Source: Fimenecus sp900545625
Lineage (GTDB): Bacteria; Bacillota; Clostridia; Oscillospirales; Acutalibacteraceae
Length of the DNA stretch: 64,000 bases
Direction: 5' to 3'
Assembly: GCA_963931525.1 (NCBI GenBank)
Contig: OZ007023.1
Span: forward strand, 1,674,001 to 1,738,000
Shown: piece after piece, positions 42,701 through 50,523 of the stretch
How the letters are laid out: each line of letters begins with the position of its first letter
Position numbering within the stretch: position 1 is the stretch's first letter
Notes under the pieces: model-generated
What the model saw: only the letters and a program-made list of their open reading frames with translations
Database searches by the model: none
What the model was told of the DNA's origin: nothing
Made by a program: the position numbers and the translations under genes

Positions 42701-42961
42701 TTACTTCACACACTCCTCTGTATCCCACGGCCACGGGTTTGAGAGCCACGCGCAGCCGCTGCCTGTCGCGGCGGAAAGCGGGCCGTATTTCCCTTCAAAG
42801 TCGGCGCGCATCGCCGTGTATTCCTCTGTATACTTTTTGTGCCGCGCCATGGCCTCGCAATCATCCGGGTGCGTATCCAAATAGAGATGCAGCTCCCACA
42901 AAATGAATTGCAGCGAGGATAGGCATTGGAGCGCTTTGCTTCTTTCTGTCAGCATCCGCAT
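42701..42961 (-). CDS. cotJB: Spore coat protein CotJB
   Basis: 86 residues, helical and acidic. LQCLSSLQFILWELHLYLDTHPDDCEAMARHKKYTEEYTAMRADFEGKYGPL and the C-terminal WLSNPWPWDTE are the CotJB pattern. Start overlaps the end of cotJA by 13 bp. Interacts with CotJC in coat assembly (family knowledge). Confidence 0.94.
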   Translation of the reverse strand: MRMLTERSKALQCLSSLQFILWELHLYLDTHPDDCEAMARHKKYTEEYTAMRADFEGKYGPLSAATGSGCAWLSNPWPWDTEECVK

Positions 42962-43182
42962 TTCCCTCCGTAAAACGGTTTATCAAGGTCCGGGAACGCC
43001 GTGCCGCGGCACAGCGCCTTTTGGGCTTCATACATGGTTGTGTCCGTTTGGAACGGCACATACGCCATGGCGGTAACGGGATTTTTCGGCAGCGGTGTCA
43101 TGCCCGTATACAGGTTTTCCTGTGCCGCGCACGGACATTGCGCCCCCAAAACCCCGTCACTGTAATCTAAATAGGATTTCAA
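42949..43182 (-). CDS. cotJA: Spore coat-associated protein CotJA
   Basis: 77 residues from a TTG at 43182, which has a strong AAAGGAG site 8 bp upstream; the longer frame upstream crosses poorly coding sequence. NPVTAMAYVPFQTDTTMYEAQKALCRGTAFPDLDKPFYGGKCGC is the CotJA signature, with Cys-rich ends. First gene of the coat operon; a sigma-E promoter is expected upstream but I could not identify one securely. Confidence 0.93.
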   Translation of the reverse strand: MKSYLDYSDGVLGAQCPCAAQENLYTGMTPLPKNPVTAMAYVPFQTDTTMYEAQKALCRGTAFPDLDKPFYGGKCGC

Positions 43183-43334
43183 ATGATTGTCTCCTTTCTT
43201 TTTTTTCGGAACAGTCCTTTGCTTCATTCTATTCCGTGGTGCGCTGTTCGGTACATGCCGAAACGCAAAATTTGAGCCACGCACAAAACAAAATCAACAA
43301 AATATCGTTTTTTCGATGTATCAAAAAAAATGTC

Positions 43335-43363
43335 TTGATTTTTTGCTGCGGATTCGCTATAAT
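43335..43363 (+). promoter_or_regulatory. Promoter of tRNA-Ser(GGA)
   Basis: TTGATT (43335-43340), 17-bp spacer, perfect TATAAT (43358-43363), 13 bp before the tRNA 5' end. Confidence 0.85.
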
Positions 43364-43376
43364 AGCAGGGCGACAC

Positions 43377-43469
43377 GGAGAGTTGTCCGAGCTGGTCGAA
43401 GGAGCACGACTGGAAATCGTGTAAGCCGTCAACGCGGCTTCGAGGGTTCGAATCCCTTGCTCTCCGCCA
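43377..43469 (+). tRNA. tRNA-Ser (anticodon GGA)
   Basis: 93 nt including encoded CCA. Acceptor GGAGAGT pairs with GCTCTCC, discriminator G. The anticodon stem CACGA/TCGTG encloses loop CTGGAAA, anticodon GGA, reading UCC/UCU. A long variable arm (AAGCCG...CGGCTT) and the T loop TTCGAAT confirm class II serine tRNA. Confidence 0.97.
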
Positions 43470-43475
43470 AAAAAG

Positions 43476-43510
43476 AAGAACGGCAATTTCACAAGGAAAT
43501 TACCGTTCTT
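43476..43510. terminator. Bidirectional terminator after tRNA-Ser(GGA) and mgsA
   Basis: Stem AAGAACGG(c)AATTTC / GAAATT(a)CCGTTCTT, with TTTTTATTTT on the plus side and TCTTTTTTGG on the minus side. Confidence 0.88.
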
Positions 43511-43570
43511 TTTTATTTTGCTTGCAAACATACATTATGCCGACAGTGCACCGCAGTATTATTTCATATA

Positions 43571-44086
43571 CTATTCTTGTTCCCGCTTTTCGTCACGAGC
43601 TTCCTCCTCGGAAAGCTGCTCGGCGCGTTCCTCAACGCTTTTATTGAAATCGATCAGGCGATGCCGATATTCGGAGTTCATAAACTTCGAGGTAATGATA
43701 AAATCCGCCGTCGCTTTATTGTTCGCGATAGGAATATCAAACACCTGCGCGATGCGAAGCAGCGCTTTCACGTCCGGGTCGTGCGGCTGGGCGGTCAAGG
43801 GGTCGGAGAAAAAGATCACGATGTCGATCTTGCCGTCCACGATGCGCGCGCCGATCTGCTGGTCGCCGCCTAAGGGACCGCTGTTAAAGCCACGGATGGG
43901 CAGCGCCGTGCGCTCTGCGATCATGCGGGCGGTCGTGCCCGTGCCGAACAGGAAATGGTGCTTTAAAATTTCTGAATTTTTCAAGCACCACTCGATGATC
44001 TCTTCCTTTTTGTTGTCATGCGCGATCAGCGCGATATTTTTCTGTTTGCCGATAACGGTTTCCTGATACGAATATGAAAACTCCAT
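43571..44086 (-). CDS. mgsA: Methylglyoxal synthase
   Basis: 171 residues from the ATG at 44086 (AAAGGAG site). Converts dihydroxyacetone phosphate to methylglyoxal and phosphate, a relief valve when sugar phosphates build up. NIALIAHDNKKEEIIEWC, FGTGTTARMI, GFNSGPLGGDQQIGARIV (phosphate site and catalytic Asp) and IVIFFSDPLTAQPHDPDVKALLRIAQVFDIPIANNKATADFII are complete. The last 35 residues are a charged extension (SVEERAEQLSEEEARDEKREQE). Confidence 0.97.
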   Translation of the reverse strand: MEFSYSYQETVIGKQKNIALIAHDNKKEEIIEWCLKNSEILKHHFLFGTGTTARMIAERTALPIRGFNSGPLGGDQQIGARIVDGKIDIVIFFSDPLTAQPHDPDVKALLRIAQVFDIPIANNKATADFIITSKFMNSEYRHRLIDFNKSVEERAEQLSEEEARDEKREQE

Positions 44087-44197
44087 ACTGCTCCTTTGCT
44101 TCATTCCTCGGATGCTTTTTGTATAAATCCATTTTAGCACGCCGCCGCGGCGCGGTCAAGAAAAGCGGCGTAAAATCCGGGTTAAGAAATATGAACG

Positions 44198-44539
44198 TTA
44201 ATCGAAAACAACGCTTTTCTTCTTTCCGTTTTTGTCCGTCGGGTGCTCGCGCAGACGGACAATGAAATCCAGATTTACGGCTTCTTTCGTATTGCCGACC
44301 TGCAAAAGCAGCCCGTGCTCGGTCACCTCGAGCACGCGTCCTGCGATGCGATTCCCGTTGAAGGTATAAAGCAGACAATCCTTCCCGATAAATTGTTTGG
44401 CAAGCGTTTGCATTTCAGCGCGCCTCCCTTTCCCTTTCCAAGCAGCGGCACGGCGAACGGCGATATAGTCCCGTCGATTGTATACGCTGTACATTGCGAA
44501 AATGAGCAGCAAAACAATCGCCATATATCCAGCATCCAC
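44198..44539 (-). CDS. Small membrane-anchored protein with Sm-like (DUF6897-type) domain
   Basis: 113 residues from a GTG at 44539 (AAGGAGG site 7 bp upstream; a GTG at 44545 is too close to it). One N-terminal membrane helix (MAIVLLLIFAMYSVY) and a basic linker are followed by FIGKDCLLYTFNGNRIAGRVLEVTEHGLLLQVGNTKEAVNLDFIVRLREHP. That resembles small Sm-like beta-barrel proteins annotated as DUF6897 in Clostridia; the number is from memory. Function unknown. Upstream of mgsA on the same strand with a 111-bp gap. Confidence 0.65.
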   Translation of the reverse strand: MDAGYMAIVLLLIFAMYSVYNRRDYIAVRRAAAWKGKGRRAEMQTLAKQFIGKDCLLYTFNGNRIAGRVLEVTEHGLLLQVGNTKEAVNLDFIVRLREHPTDKNGKKKSVVFD

Positions 44540-44653
44540 GTGCACGCCTCCTTTTTCTCTCTGCTTTTAGAGTAGCATATATCGCTTTGAAATGCAACGC
44601 TTTTGTGTAATACAATCCCCCTTGAAAATCATGAAAGGTTGCGCATTTTTTCA

Positions 44654-44682
44654 TTGACAGAACGGGGAAACTATGCTATCAT
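44654..44682 (+). promoter_or_regulatory. Promoter of the tRNA-Ser(TGA)-tRNA-Ser(GCT) pair
   Basis: TTGACA (44654-44659), 17-bp spacer, TATCAT (44677-44682), 17 bp before the first tRNA. Confidence 0.85.
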
Positions 44683-44699
44683 ATGTTTCGTCCCGACAC

Positions 44700-44788
44700 G
44701 GAGAGATACCGAAGCGGTCATAACGGAACGGTCTTGAAAACCGTCGTACGGCAACGTACCGTGGGTTCGAATCCCACTCTCTCCGCCA
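44700..44788 (+). tRNA. tRNA-Ser (anticodon TGA)
   Basis: 89 nt including encoded CCA. Acceptor GGAGAGA/TCTCTCC, discriminator G. Anticodon stem ACGGT/ACCGT with loop CTTGAAA, anticodon TGA, reading UCA and neighbours. Long variable arm (GTACGGCAACGTAC). No terminator before the next tRNA. Confidence 0.97.
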
Positions 44789-44881
44789 TACGACTGTAAC
44801 GATAGAGCTTCTATCTGTACCATATACCGTTCGCCGTGCACGGCGGCACAAAAGTTTATATTTCCATGTTTGTTACCATTC

Positions 44882-44972
44882 GGAGAAGTACTCAAGTTGG
44901 TGACGAGGCGCCCCTGCTAAGGGCGTAGGTCGGGCAACCGGCGCGGGAGTTCGAGTCTCCCCTTCTCCGCCA
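44882..44972 (+). tRNA. tRNA-Ser (anticodon GCT)
   Basis: 91 nt including encoded CCA. Acceptor GGAGAAG/CTTCTCC, discriminator G. Anticodon stem CGCCC/GGGCG with loop CTGCTAA, anticodon GCT, reading AGC/AGU. Long variable arm (GGTCGGGCAACCGGC). Probably cotranscribed with tRNA-Ser(TGA) 93 bp upstream. Confidence 0.97.
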
Positions 44973-44975
44973 AGG

Positions 44976-45013
44976 AAAAAGCTGCATTTTGATTTTTCAA
45001 AATCCAGCTTTTT
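44976..45013 (+). terminator. Terminator of the tRNA-Ser pair
   Basis: Stem AAAAAGCTG / CAGCTTTTT with a second inner helix ATTTTGA/TCAAAAT, followed by TTCTTTTTAC. Confidence 0.88.
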
Positions 45014-45208
45014 CTTTTTACTCTTTGCTCGCATTGCAGGCACTGTTTGCAACAGTTATACAAGCAGATCCCGGACGCGAATTTCCTCCGGCTCTGCTTT
45101 TTCTTTGTGAATTGCGATTCCTTTTCATTTTTATTCGCAAAGAGATTGAAGTGGATGCAAACAGTTCGCGCAAAACGCCGTCTTGCGGTCGTGTCCATAT
45201 GCTGCAAA

Positions 45209-45237
45209 TTGCTTATATAGAATATTTATGGTACAAT
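45209..45237 (+). promoter_or_regulatory. Promoter of the sialidase gene
   Basis: TTGCTT (45209-45214), 17-bp spacer, TACAAT (45232-45237). Confidence 0.7.
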
Positions 45238-45274
45238 ATTTTGAACTGACGTAATACGTATAGAGGTGACACTT

Positions 45275-46831
45275 ATGCGCAAGGTAATTAAATTACTGTT
45301 TTCCTGTCTTGGCGCGGCGGCGGTTTTCGTGCTCGTCTTAGGCTTTTTCATCACGCCGAAAGCGGGCGGCACCCCGAATACTACTGTCAACGGCGTGAAG
45401 CCGTTTTCATCTGCTTCTGTCATCAACTGCAATTACTATCGGATCCCCGCCCTGCTGACAACGACAGACGGTACGGTGCTGGCGGCGATCGATGCGCGTT
45501 TCGGCGGCACGCATGATTCGCCGAACAACATCGACACAGCGGTAAGCGCCAGCACGGACAGCGGGAAAAGCTGGAGTGAACCACAGCTGGTTTTTCAGTT
45601 TGACGATTTTGAAAATACGGATGATTTTCTGAAAGAAAACGGCACATATACCACACAAAACAGCGCATCCGTCATTGATCCTGCGCTTTTGCAGGACACG
45701 CAGACCGGGCGCATTTTCATGCTGGTGGATGCTTTCCCCCACGGCGCCGGCGCTTTTGCCGCACAGGTCGGCAGCGGGTATACGGAAATCAACGGAGAAC
45801 AAGCGCTGCTGCTTCGCAAACAGGGCGAAGAGGATTTTGCCTATACACTGCGCGCGGATGGCGCGATCTATGATGCGAACGGCACAAAAACGGCATACAC
45901 CGTAAACGAGAACGGTGAGCTTTCGGAAAACGGTGTGCCTTTGACCGTACAGCAAAAGACACAGAAATATTGGTACAATCTGCCCTTCAACTTGAACACA
46001 CGTAAGGAAATCCCTATGCACATCTTCTACCGGGACTCGCATTTTCAACCGCTTTCTACTTCGTACCTGTATTTGCTGTATTCTGACGACAACGGCGAGA
46101 CTTGGTCTGTGCCGATTGATCTGAACGCGCAGGACAAGCCGGACGACGTCGGCTTTTTCGGCGTTTGTCCCGGACGCGGTTTGCAAATACAGAACGGAAC
46201 ATATGCAGGGCGTCTGCTGTTTTGCGCCTATACACTCGATCCGGAAAGCGGCGAACAGCGTTTTATGACTATCTTCAGCGACGACAGCGGCAGCACGTGG
46301 CAGGCGGGCGAATTCGTTGCACTGACAGACGAGATCCGCAGTATGAGCGAAACACAGCTGATCGAACTGCCCGACGGCAGTCTGCAAGCTTATTCGCGCA
46401 CAACGAACGGTTTTGTTTCCGTTTCTTTCAGCACAGACGGCGGGAGATCATGGCAGAATCCGCAGCTTGTGGACGCGCTTCCGCTGACGAGCGGTTCGGG
46501 CTGCCAAATCTCAGTCATCCACTGTTCACAGAAAATTGACGGAAAAGACGCCGTTCTGCTTTCTGCGCCTGCGGGAGACAGCCGAACGAATGGTTACATT
46601 TATGTTGGACTGGTTGAGCAAAACGGTGATGCAGCGGGTTACGTTGTAAATTGGACTTATAAAAAAGAGATAACGAACGCGGATACGTATTTTGCTTATT
46701 CCTGTTTGACCGAATTGCCCGACGGGAACATCGGTCTTTTGTATGAGCAGGCAAATACGCCGCAAAACGTGGATACCGTTGTATTTGCTTCTTTTTCACT
46801 TTCAGAATTGTGTGAAGAAGAGATCCAATAA
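45275..46831 (+). CDS. GH33-type exo-sialidase, membrane-anchored
   Basis: 518 residues from the ATG at 45275 (AGAGGTG site; an in-frame GTG at 45266 overlaps that site). N-terminal signal anchor (VIKLLFSCLGAAAVFVLVLGFFI). The six-bladed propeller starts at the conserved arginine motif YYRIPALLTTTDGTVLAAIDARFGG. It has four Asp boxes: STDSGKSWSEP, SDDNGETWSVP, SDDSGSTWQAG and STDGGRSWQNP. An inserted region between the first and second boxes is probably a side domain as in nanI-type sialidases. It releases terminal sialic acid from host glycans at the cell surface. No nan catabolic genes are nearby. Confidence 0.93.
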   Translation: MRKVIKLLFSCLGAAAVFVLVLGFFITPKAGGTPNTTVNGVKPFSSASVINCNYYRIPALLTTTDGTVLAAIDARFGGTHDSPNNIDTAVSASTDSGKSWSEPQLVFQFDDFENTDDFLKENGTYTTQNSASVIDPALLQDTQTGRIFMLVDAFPHGAGAFAAQVGSGYTEINGEQALLLRKQGEEDFAYTLRADGAIYDANGTKTAYTVNENGELSENGVPLTVQQKTQKYWYNLPFNLNTRKEIPMHIFYRDSHFQPLSTSYLYLLYSDDNGETWSVPIDLNAQDKPDDVGFFGVCPGRGLQIQNGTYAGRLLFCAYTLDPESGEQRFMTIFSDDSGSTWQAGEFVALTDEIRSMSETQLIELPDGSLQAYSRTTNGFVSVSFSTDGGRSWQNPQLVDALPLTSGSGCQISVIHCSQKIDGKDAVLLSAPAGDSRTNGYIYVGLVEQNGDAAGYVVNWTYKKEITNADTYFAYSCLTELPDGNIGLLYEQANTPQNVDTVVFASFSLSELCEEEIQ

Positions 46832-46898
46832 ATTTTGTTTGCGCATATCCCCTGCTTTTTTACGCATACTGTAAAAAACGAAGCAAGGGTGATAGGTT

Positions 46899-47333
46899 AT
46901 GATGCAAGAAGATACGATCCGTCTCTTACGCGAATGCGACACCGGAACGCAAATGGGCTATGATGCGCTGCATGAGGTCTGTGACAACGTAAAAAACCCG
47001 GCTTTTAAGCAAAGGCTGGAAACCGGTATGCAAGAGCATCAAGCACTGCAGGCCGAGGTACGGACAGTGCTTAACGCCAACGGGCAGACCGGCAAAGACC
47101 CCAGCCCGATCGCAAAAGGCATGTCGTGGCTGAAAACCAACGCTGAGCTTTTGATGAAGGGTTCGGACGATACCGTTGCCGATCTGATCACGGACGGCTG
47201 CAATATGGGCGTGAAAACGGTCAGCCGCCACTTGAACCGCTGTTCCGACGCGGACACGAAGGTCAAAGACATTGCCCAGCGTCTCATTCAATCTGAAGAA
47301 AAGCTTGCCGTGGACATTCGGCAGTATTTGTAA
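46899..47333 (+). CDS. Small all-helical protein of unknown function
   Basis: 144 residues, no signal peptide. The sequence reads as four amphipathic helices (IRLLRECDTGTQMGYDALHEV; FKQRLETGMQEHQALQAEVRTVL; GMSWLKTNAELLM; DTVADLITDGCNMGVKTVSRHL; AQRLIQSEEKLAVDIRQYL), resembling ferritin-like or DUF2383-like helical bundles. Conserved Glu/His pairs (ECD, EH) might bind metal, but this is not secure. It has a GGGTGATAGG ribosome region and its own terminator. Confidence 0.7.
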   Translation: MMQEDTIRLLRECDTGTQMGYDALHEVCDNVKNPAFKQRLETGMQEHQALQAEVRTVLNANGQTGKDPSPIAKGMSWLKTNAELLMKGSDDTVADLITDGCNMGVKTVSRHLNRCSDADTKVKDIAQRLIQSEEKLAVDIRQYL

Positions 47334-47349
47334 ATCAAAAGTTTCTTTT

Positions 47350-47380
47350 ACAGCCTGCTGTACGCGGGCTGTATTTTTTT
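47350..47380 (+). terminator. Terminator after the helical protein gene
   Basis: Short stem ACAGCC / GGCTGT with an 11-nt loop followed by ATTTTTTT. Confidence 0.75.
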
Positions 47381-47390
47381 GCGAAAAGGG

Positions 47391-47440
47391 TTGACATATA
47401 CCCTAACGGGGTATATAATCAAGATACCCCATAAGGGTAT
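47391..47440 (+). promoter_or_regulatory. Promoter of csoR-copA with two CsoR-type operators
   Basis: Perfect TTGACA (47391-47396), 17-bp spacer, perfect TATAAT (47414-47419). One inverted repeat TATACCC-n5-GGGTATA (47397-47415) fills the spacer. A second, ATACCC-n5-GGGTAT (47424-47440), lies at the start site. These match the GC-centred dyads bound by CsoR, which would block RNA polymerase until copper is bound. Confidence 0.9.
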
Positions 47441-47465
47441 ATGAAAATATTTCGGAGGCGATCTC

Positions 47466-47771
47466 ATGGAAAAGACAAAGTGCACCTGCTGCCACAAGAC
47501 CAAAGAGCGTTCCGAGGCAGAATATAAGGCTTTGATCCACAGGCTCAACCGTATCGAGGGGCAGATCCGCGGCATCAAAGGCATGGTGGAAAACAACGCC
47601 TATTGTACGGATATTCTGATGCAGGCAGCTGCCGCAAATGCGGCGCTTAACGCCTTCAACCGCGAGCTGCTTTCCAATCATATTAAGACCTGTGTGGTCG
47701 ACGACGTGCGCGCCGGCAAGGAAGATACGCTCGACGATCTGCTCGCGACATTGCAAAAGCTGATGAAATAG
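47466..47771 (+). CDS. csoR: CsoR-family copper-sensing repressor
   Basis: 101 residues, all-helical DUF156 fold. Core RLNRIEGQIRGIKGMVENNAYCTDILMQAAAANAALNAFNRELLSNHIKTCV carries the Cu(I) ligands Cys47, His72 and Cys76 in the C-H-C pattern. A Cys-rich N-terminus (KTKCTCCHKT) is extra. Cu(I) binding releases the operators listed above. The ATG has a GGAGG site, and copA follows by 21 bp. Confidence 0.96.
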   Translation: MEKTKCTCCHKTKERSEAEYKALIHRLNRIEGQIRGIKGMVENNAYCTDILMQAAAANAALNAFNRELLSNHIKTCVVDDVRAGKEDTLDDLLATLQKLMK

Positions 47772-47792
47772 GCTTTCCTGAAAGGAGCTTTT

Positions 47793-50360
47793 ATGGAACA
47801 ATATTCCGTTACAGGTATGAGCTGCGCCGCGTGCAGCGCGCGGGTGGAAAAGGCGGTCTCCAAAGTAGAGGGCGTCACCTCTTGCAGCGTCAGTTTGCTG
47901 ACCAATTCCATGGGCGTGGAGGGCACCGCCTCGCCCGAAAGCATCATTGCCGCCGTAGAAGCGGCGGGCTACGGCGCCGCAAAGCGCACCGAAAGCAAAG
48001 CAAGCGACCATAAGGCTGACCGTTCCGCAGAAGAAGAGGCGCTGCGCGACAAGGAAACGCCGAAACTCAAGCGTCGGCTGATCGCAAGTGTCGGCTTTCT
48101 GGTCGTATTGATGTATGTTTCCATGGGGCATGTCATGTGGGGCTTTCCCCTGCCCGCCGTGCTCGCCGAAAATCCCATGGCGATAGGTCTTATCCAAATG
48201 CTTTTGACCATTATCGTCATGGTCATCAACCAGAAATTCTTTATCAGCGGCTTCAAGGGGCTTTGGCACCGCGCACCGAACATGGATACGCTTGTGGCGC
48301 TCGGCGCATCGGCTTCATTTGGGTACAGCACCTATGTATTATTCGCCATGAGCGCCGATATGCTCGCTGGCGATGTAACGGCGGCCTTTCACCATCTGCA
48401 CGATCTGTATTTTGAATCCGCCGCAATGATTTTGGCGCTCATCACCGTCGGGAAAATGCTGGAGGCACGCTCAAAAGGCAAGACGACCGACGCGCTTAAA
48501 GGCTTGATGCGTCTTGCACCTAAAACGGCTATTGTCGTGCAAAACGGCGTTGAAACGGAAGTGCCCGTAGAACAGGTCATTTCCGGCGATGTGTTTGCCG
48601 TGCGCCCCGGGGAAAGCATCCCCGTAGACGGCGTGGTGCTCGAAGGCAGCAGCGCCGTGGACGAAGCGTCGCTTACGGGCGAGAGCATCCCCGTGGACAA
48701 AGCAGAAGGCGACACGGTAAGCGCCGGGACGGTCAATCAGTCCGGCTACATCCGCTGCCGCGCGACAAAAGTCGGTGAGGACACCACGCTTTCACAGATC
48801 ATCCAAATGGTCAGCGATGCGGCGGCGACCAAGGCGCCGATCGCTAAGGTCGCGGACCGCGTTTCGGGCGTGTTTGTCCCGGTTGTGATCGCAATCGCCG
48901 TTATAGCATTTGCCGCGTGGATGATCGCGGGTGAAAGTGTCGGTTTCGCGCTGGCACGTGGGATTTCCGTGCTTGTTATCAGCTGTCCTTGCGCTTTGGG
49001 GCTTGCCACGCCTGTCGCCATCATGGTTGGTAATGGTGTTGGCGCAAAGCAGGGCGTGCTTTTTAAAACCGCCGTGTCTTTGGAGGAAACGGGTAAGGTC
49101 AAAACTGTGATTTTAGATAAGACCGGCACGATTACGGAAGGAAAACCGACTGTGACGGACATTCTCCCCTACGGCGATACAGACGAAACCTCGCTTATGA
49201 CGCTGGCGTGCGCGCTGGAGCAAAAGAGCGAACACCCCTTGGCAAAAGCGATCTTAGCAAAAGGCAGCGAATTGCATTTGTCTGCCGCCGAGGTGCAGGA
49301 TTTCCACGCGCTTCCCGGCAACGGGCTTACCGCTGTACTGGACGGTGAACCGCTTTACGGCGGGAATCGGAAATTCATTTCTGAAAAACTGGAGATTCCG
49401 AAGAGCTTTGCCGAACAGGCAGAAGCGCTTGCTGATACAGGAAAAACCCCCTTGTACTTTGCGCGCGGGGACACACTTTTGGGCGTGATTGCCGTGGCCG
49501 ACGTACTGAAAACGGACAGTCCGGCCGCTGTGCGCGAGCTCAAAGATCTCGGCATTCGCGTTATCATGCTCACGGGCGACAATGTGAAAACCGCCAATGC
49601 CATCGGTAAGCTTGCGGGCGTGGACGAAGTCATCGCGGGCGTGCTGCCGGACGGCAAAGAAGCGGTTGTGCGAGAAATGCAAACGCACGGCAAGGTCGCC
49701 ATGGTCGGCGACGGCATCAACGACGCGCCTGCACTTACACGGGCAGACATCGGTATCGCGATCGGTGCGGGTACAGACGTTGCCATTGATGCTGCGGATG
49801 TGGTGCTGATGAAAAGCCGTCTTTCCGACGTACCTGCCGCTATACGTCTGAGCAGAGCCACGCTTCGAAATATTCACGAAAATCTGTTTTGGGCGTTTTT
49901 CTACAATGCGCTCGATATCCCGCTTGCTGCGGGCGCTTTCATCCCACTATTAGGCTGGGAGCTCAACCCCATGTTCGGTGCGGCCGCAATGAGCCTTTCG
50001 AGCTTCTGCGTCGTTACAAACGCGCTGCGGCTGAATTTCTTCAAGTTCCGTAAAAAGGATAAACTGCGCGAAAGCGACACAGTTACACCTGCTGCGGAAA
50101 CCAAAACACAAGTCAATCAAACTGAGCAGGGATCCCTGCTAGGAAAGGAGCATACAATGGAGATCACATTGAAAGTGGAGGGCATGATGTGCCCGCACTG
50201 CGAAGCGACTGTTAAAAAGGCGCTGGAAGCCGTGGAGGGCGTCACCGAAGCAACTGCCAGCCACACGGCTGGTACGGCAACCGTTCAGGCGGCGGACAAC
50301 GTTTCCGAGGACACACTCGCCGCAGCGATCGAGGCACAAGGCTACAAGGTCATACGGTAA
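47793..50360 (+). CDS. copA: Copper-exporting P1B-type ATPase with C-terminal CopZ-like domain
   Basis: 855 residues. N-terminal HMA domain with GMSCAACSARVEKA; eight membrane helices; actuator TGES; CPC motif VISCPCALGLATPVA; phosphorylation site VILDKTGTITEGKPT; HP locus (SEHPLAKAI); and GDGINDAPAL. After the last membrane helix and a linker (KDKLRESDTVTPAAETKTQVNQTEQGS), residues 789-855 form a second HMA domain with GMMCPHCEATVKKA. The codons just before it contain AGGAAAGGAG ahead of an ATG, so this part was, and may still be, translated separately as CopZ. The enzyme exports Cu(I), and expression follows CsoR. Confidence 0.96.
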   Translation: MEQYSVTGMSCAACSARVEKAVSKVEGVTSCSVSLLTNSMGVEGTASPESIIAAVEAAGYGAAKRTESKASDHKADRSAEEEALRDKETPKLKRRLIASVGFLVVLMYVSMGHVMWGFPLPAVLAENPMAIGLIQMLLTIIVMVINQKFFISGFKGLWHRAPNMDTLVALGASASFGYSTYVLFAMSADMLAGDVTAAFHHLHDLYFESAAMILALITVGKMLEARSKGKTTDALKGLMRLAPKTAIVVQNGVETEVPVEQVISGDVFAVRPGESIPVDGVVLEGSSAVDEASLTGESIPVDKAEGDTVSAGTVNQSGYIRCRATKVGEDTTLSQIIQMVSDAAATKAPIAKVADRVSGVFVPVVIAIAVIAFAAWMIAGESVGFALARGISVLVISCPCALGLATPVAIMVGNGVGAKQGVLFKTAVSLEETGKVKTVILDKTGTITEGKPTVTDILPYGDTDETSLMTLACALEQKSEHPLAKAILAKGSELHLSAAEVQDFHALPGNGLTAVLDGEPLYGGNRKFISEKLEIPKSFAEQAEALADTGKTPLYFARGDTLLGVIAVADVLKTDSPAAVRELKDLGIRVIMLTGDNVKTANAIGKLAGVDEVIAGVLPDGKEAVVREMQTHGKVAMVGDGINDAPALTRADIGIAIGAGTDVAIDAADVVLMKSRLSDVPAAIRLSRATLRNIHENLFWAFFYNALDIPLAAGAFIPLLGWELNPMFGAAAMSLSSFCVVTNALRLNFFKFRKKDKLRESDTVTPAAETKTQVNQTEQGSLLGKEHTMEITLKVEGMMCPHCEATVKKALEAVEGVTEATASHTAGTATVQAADNVSEDTLAAAIEAQGYKVIR
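50157..50360 (+). CDS. copZ: Possible internal translation product: CopZ-like copper chaperone
   Basis: In frame within the 3' end of copA. ATG at 50157 with a near-perfect AGGAAAGGAG site (50141-50150), 6 bp upstream. The product would be 67 residues, the normal CopZ length, with the GMMCPHC Cu(I) site and a complete ferredoxin-like fold. Whether it is made separately from the CopA fusion is an inference from the ribosome site. Confidence 0.6.
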   Translation: MEITLKVEGMMCPHCEATVKKALEAVEGVTEATASHTAGTATVQAADNVSEDTLAAAIEAQGYKVIR

Positions 50361-50371
50361 AAGGCAAAACG

Positions 50372-50406
50372 CAAAAGCACGGCTCGTTTTTCAAGCCGTG
50401 CTTTTG
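50372..50406 (+). terminator. Terminator of csoR-copA
   Basis: A 13-bp stem CAAAAGCACGGCT / AGCCGTGCTTTTG with a 9-nt loop; the arm ends in CTTTTGTTTG. Confidence 0.88.
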
Positions 50407-50420
50407 TTTGTAAGTAAAGA

Positions 50421-50452
50421 GGACGCACGCGCAAACCTATGCGTATGCGTCC
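50421..50452 (-). terminator. Probable terminator of arsR-hma-cadA
   Basis: Imperfect stem GGACGCA-nn-CGC / GCG-nn-TGCGTCC, followed on the minus strand by TCTTTACTT; weaker T-run than others here. Confidence 0.55.
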
Positions 50453-50523
50453 CCGTCCTTTTCAGATACCTGTCACCTTCTGCACATAAGACGCTTCGCA
50501 GGCAACCGTAGTCGCACGCGGCG

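Noticed and set aside
43183..43284. Longer N-terminus for CotJA
   Set aside because: Basic, non-family sequence; the TTG at 43182 has a strong AAAGGAG site and gives the usual CotJA length.
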